Of a DNA stretch of 64,000 nucleotides, positions 60,701-64,000 are shown piece after piece. Made by a program: the position numbers and the translations under genes. The number at the start of each line of letters is the position of its first letter. Position 1 is the stretch's first letter. The notes beneath the pieces were generated by a model. It ran no database searches. It was given only the letters and a program-made list of their open reading frames with translations, and was not told the origin of the DNA. The stretch is from Syngnathus acus (Eukaryota > Chordata > Actinopteri > Syngnathiformes > Syngnathidae). The DNA lies in contig NC_051096.1 of the NCBI RefSeq assembly GCF_901709675.1, positions 5,917,001 to 5,981,000 of the forward strand. Direction: 5' to 3'.

Positions 60701-63700
60701 AGAGAGCACTTTGTTTGCTTAGTCTCATCCATTGACTGTTTTTTTTTTCCCCCCTTGTGCTAATGTGAAAAAAAAAATGTTGTTTCCACTGACTGTTTGC
60801 ATCAGCCGGTGTTATGTAAAATTTTGTGGCTTTTCTTCCTGTTGAACTCAATAACAGTTTATTGGCGTTGCGAGGGACACGTTGTGAGGGAGGGGGCGAC
60901 TTGGCAGCTCGAGTAGCACAGTGTTGGTCCAAGGGGAGCTACAGTAAGCTAGGAGAGAACCGGAGCCTTCCCTCTGGTCTTCACTGTCGGGTGGTCTTAC
61001 TCTTTCTTGAACCACCCTCTTCCTTAATCCTTTAATATGTTGCCATCTTTTCTGCCATTCTGTCTCCCGGCCTCAAATCCCCTCCTCGCCATCCTCCCTC
61101 CACCCTTTTTTTCCTCCTAATATCTGCAATATCAACCCCCCCCCCCCTAATTTCCTGTGTGCCTCGGTATTTACTTAAAAGTGTGGTGCTGCGGTGAGTG
61201 ATTGGGCCTTGAAAAACAAAGAAAACCACAGCACACAGTCATAGATGCCACAAGTCTAGAAAACAAAGTCTTGCTGATTCAGTGATTAACACCGGCCAAC
61301 ATTTTTGCTGAGTATTTCTACTGATTAATAACCAATCATCCGCTTCTAGAGCTATTTTGTGAGTTTTACAAGCCTAGCATGTGCCATTTACTGAGTCTTT
61401 TTTTTTTTTTTCTGGGGGATGTAACTTTCAAAAAGAAGTCTGGTAAGTTAGCGCCAAAGTCCACACACAAAGTGCAGACGTGGGACAGCAGGAAAAGTGT
61501 AAAGCAACACCACCTGAAAGAAGCAAAAGGTCCCCTGAGACCAAAGCTCATATAAATGCAAGGAGGGACACATAAACACTGAGATGGCGGCGATGGCGTG
61601 TGCATGTATGTGTGTCATACAGCTTTACTTTGTTTTCATAGCAATCTGCTTATCAACATGCAACACGCAGTATATAAGAGCAGCACCTGCATCCAACTTG
61701 ATCCCAATAGTGTCTGCATTGGTAGAAATGTCGATTTCATCTAGTGCTTTTACGCATCGGTTCTGCTTTACTTCATCTTCTTTACTACTTAGTAAAAAAT
61801 CCCAGGGCCCCCTCGTCAGGAGTTGGCACAGGATGTGGACCCTCCCCCGAGCGAGCATTGGTACAATGAAACCTGAGCCCCAGGAAGTGGTCCTGCGCAT
61901 CATCACGTCAAGGCAGACAAATAACTTCTGCCTCTTTCTTTTATTTTCTCTTTCTTCCCCATCACTCAGCTCTTGTCATCTTCATCGTCTTTTATTGTTT
62001 TCCTTTCAGCTCTCACGAGGAGTCGCCGAACCGTAAGAAGAAAAAAAAAATCTACCTGTGTTATCTCAATACGAGCTAACATTTAAACTCAAAACGAGCT
62101 GTGGCTGGCTGGGGTTTAGTAGGCCCCCAAATTCCAGGAAATATTTTCTTGCGCCGTTCCCTGAAGATTTGTGGTAGTCCTGCCCACACTATCCCTATAA
62201 TGTTTGAGGTGGAATTTCCAAAAAGCATAAAAAAAACGGGTTTATTTGCACAGTTTGGAGAAGTGAAACATTGATCTTCCTTATCTCTGCATGGTTGTAT
62301 TATTTTACCTTGCAAATGCAACTGTGAAAATGCTGAGGGAGCTAGCAAAATTGTGCTGCTTTTAAGGGACGTAGAATGAGCCAAAAACAAAACCACCTAC
62401 TTAAGTGTAATATAATACACATGACAATTTCTTGCTATTTTGCTATTCTATATTGGTATGAAAATGCCATCAACTTATGGGTGAGGGATGACATCTTGGC
62501 ATCATTGCCTTTCCTGTGTTAATAGCTTTTGGTTCTTTACAGGTATGAAGTTGGAATGGCCTTCCTGTATGGTGTCTGCATGTTCTTCTCATTCTCAAAA
62601 ACATTCACGGTAGGTTCATTGAAGACTCGAAGTTGTCCATAGGTGTGAATGGTTGGTTGTCTCTATGGTCCACATCTGCAGGCATAGGCTCCAGTGGGCA
62701 CATCTCCATGATGTTAGTATTAAATAAAATGTTATTGGTTCAAAGGATTATTTTTTTGTGTCATGCGCTAGGTGGCAAATGGTAGTGTTAAGCAGCGTTT
62801 GGAAGACTAGCATCCAAACACTCTTACCCCTTGGCTAACTGCTGCTTGGGGCAATTGGGGGTGCACACACACATATGCTGAAGTAAACATCTTGCTGCTA
62901 AAATACTAAAAGTGCCCTGGGGAAGTTGGCCCACTGGCCTACCAAAGTGACCCTTGTTACCACGGTGATTAGATATTGCTATGCCTCATCTGCAAACATT
63001 TAGGCAGTGTCACCCCTAATCTGCATTGTGGCACCCTGCCACTGGGCAACACACATGCACAAACAAGGATGTGACTGATGACATTTGACAAATGTTACAC
63101 ATTCAGGTTTCCAGTTTTGGAATAATAACAATAACTTCATTATGAACCATAGGCCAAAAGTAACGTATAGTGTGCATGTTTTTCCCCCCCAAACTTTAAG
63201 TGTATTTGCGTGACTTTAAATTATCATAGGTTGTCACATTCCACCTCCTCACCCCTTGACCTCTGACACACCGGTCTTCGTCCTTTAGGCCAAACCATCA
63301 TGACTGCCACTCATTGCCTTACTGCAGCTTGGCTGTACGTTCACTCTGAAAGCGAGTCAATGACTCCTCAGAGGGACATTAATAATTTACTCCAGGCTCT
63401 GCGGCGCATGGAACATTAATATATTCTCATGTATATGTGCACATAGAACAACCCAGAAACGTCCAATTATATATCCCTGTAAAGTTACCTGATATACTGC
63501 TGGATCAAGAGACCTTCTGTTTCCTTGAAAACAGAGAAGCAGTAGCCATCGCTCACAGCAGTCCAAAAGGGACTGACTATTTATATGACACTTGTGTAAA
63601 AGGCAGTTTATAATATATGACAGCGTGTCAGGCAGTTGGGAAAGTCAAACCACCATGGCGCTTTGTCATCACTGTAAGCCAGAACACTCATGCTGTATAC

Positions 63701-64000
63701 AGTCACACTTTTACCAGAATACAGAATGAGAAGAGCCTGCCATGTGCATAAGTGTTGCATAATAACCCCTCCGGTAGGTTATAAAAGATTGAAGACTTGT
63801 GTATGACATCCACATCATTTGTGAGACATTCCAGTCCTTGCGTCCTTTGTTTCCCTGACCAGTCAACCTCACCTAGGGAGCCCCGAACGGATAAACAGCG
63901 CCCTCTATTGTTCAACTGCATGACACGTTTTGCATCTTCAGAGTAGACCAAAGTATTCCTAAATTGTTTTATTCTATTTTACTTTAATATATTACTAATA
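57700..64000. other. Gene-free region downstream of twist1 (HDAC9 side)
   Basis: About 6.3 kb with no exon I can support. In human HDAC9 follows TWIST1, in the orientation that would put its 3' end on the minus strand here; no HDAC catalytic-domain exon is visible. High-complexity blocks around 57900-58190, 58650-59060 and 59330-60050 with homeodomain-type TAATTA/ATTAAT and E-box words could be conserved control elements, but this needs alignment. A poly-C tract is at 61136-61147 and a fish repeat tail at 62540-62705. Confidence 0.4.
62540..62705 (+). repeat. Fish interspersed repeat, tail fragment
   Basis: The sequence reads 'gtctgcatgttcttctc...aggttcattgaagactcgaagttgtccataggtgtgaatggttg...gcataggctccag', which matches the body of a very abundant fish repeat known to me by sight. 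The head of the same family appears at 28.3 kb. No ORF. Confidence 0.65.

Noticed and set aside
1-64000. CRISPR array, operon, prophage or other prokaryotic system
   Set aside because: The window is spliced vertebrate DNA. There are no regularly spaced direct repeats or polycistronic gene clusters.

Overview
This is vertebrate nuclear DNA, almost certainly from a teleost fish. Every gene is split by GT-AG introns, the intergenic DNA holds fish-type repeats (Tc1/mariner, short DNA-transposon remnants, a fish interspersed repeat, CA/TG microsatellites), and there are no operons or ribosome-binding sites. The eight genes are in the order and orientation of the human 7p21-p15 block read in reverse: cdca7l(+), sp4(-), sp8(+), itgb8(-), tmem196(+), polr1f/twistnb(+), ferd3l(+), twist1(+). 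In human this block spans close to 3 Mb; here it fits in about 56 kb, which points to a compact fish genome. Three human neighbours are missing from their expected places: DNAH11 (between CDCA7L and SP4), ABCB5 (between SP8 and ITGB8) and MACC1 (between ITGB8 and TMEM196).

Layout: 1-1.9 kb, upstream DNA and the cdca7l promoter; 1.95-4.9 kb cdca7l (10 coding exons, 396 aa); 5.1-5.6 kb a short inverted-repeat transposon relic; 7.2-11.1 kb sp4 (7 coding exons, 753 aa) with its promoter to about 11.85 kb; 11.9-17.7 kb gene-free; 17.8-19.4 kb sp8 (2 exons, 394 aa); 21.8-32.1 kb itgb8 (16 coding exons, 789 aa) with its promoter to 32.6 kb; 32.6-41.4 kb gene-free, with a decayed Tc1 element; 41.45-44.1 kb tmem196 (5 exons, 182 aa); 45.7-47.7 kb polr1f (4 exons, 418 aa); 48-53.3 kb gene-free; 53.3-53.7 kb ferd3l (131 aa, intronless); 55.9-57.7 kb twist1 (189 aa, probable intron in the 3' UTR); 57.7-64 kb gene-free, on the side where HDAC9 lies in human.

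I rebuilt all exons by hand, checking that splice dinucleotides and codon phase agree at every junction; the resulting proteins have sensible family lengths. The genes are not one pathway. They are a chromatin/Myc-LEDGF partner (cdca7l), two GC-box transcription factors (sp4, sp8), a TGF-beta-activating integrin subunit (itgb8), a four-span membrane protein (tmem196), an RNA polymerase I stalk subunit (polr1f) and two developmental bHLH factors (ferd3l, twist1).

I found no novel biological system. The points most worth following are the compaction with loss of three genes, a diverged sp8, a recent-looking tandem repeat in polr1f, a beta-tail segment in itgb8 that human ITGB8 appears to lack, promoter motif clusters (E2F/CCAAT, NF-Y/ZNF143-like, X-box, CRE), and a few splice-bounded segments in gene-free DNA that could be unannotated transcripts. 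The species cannot be named from the sequence alone.
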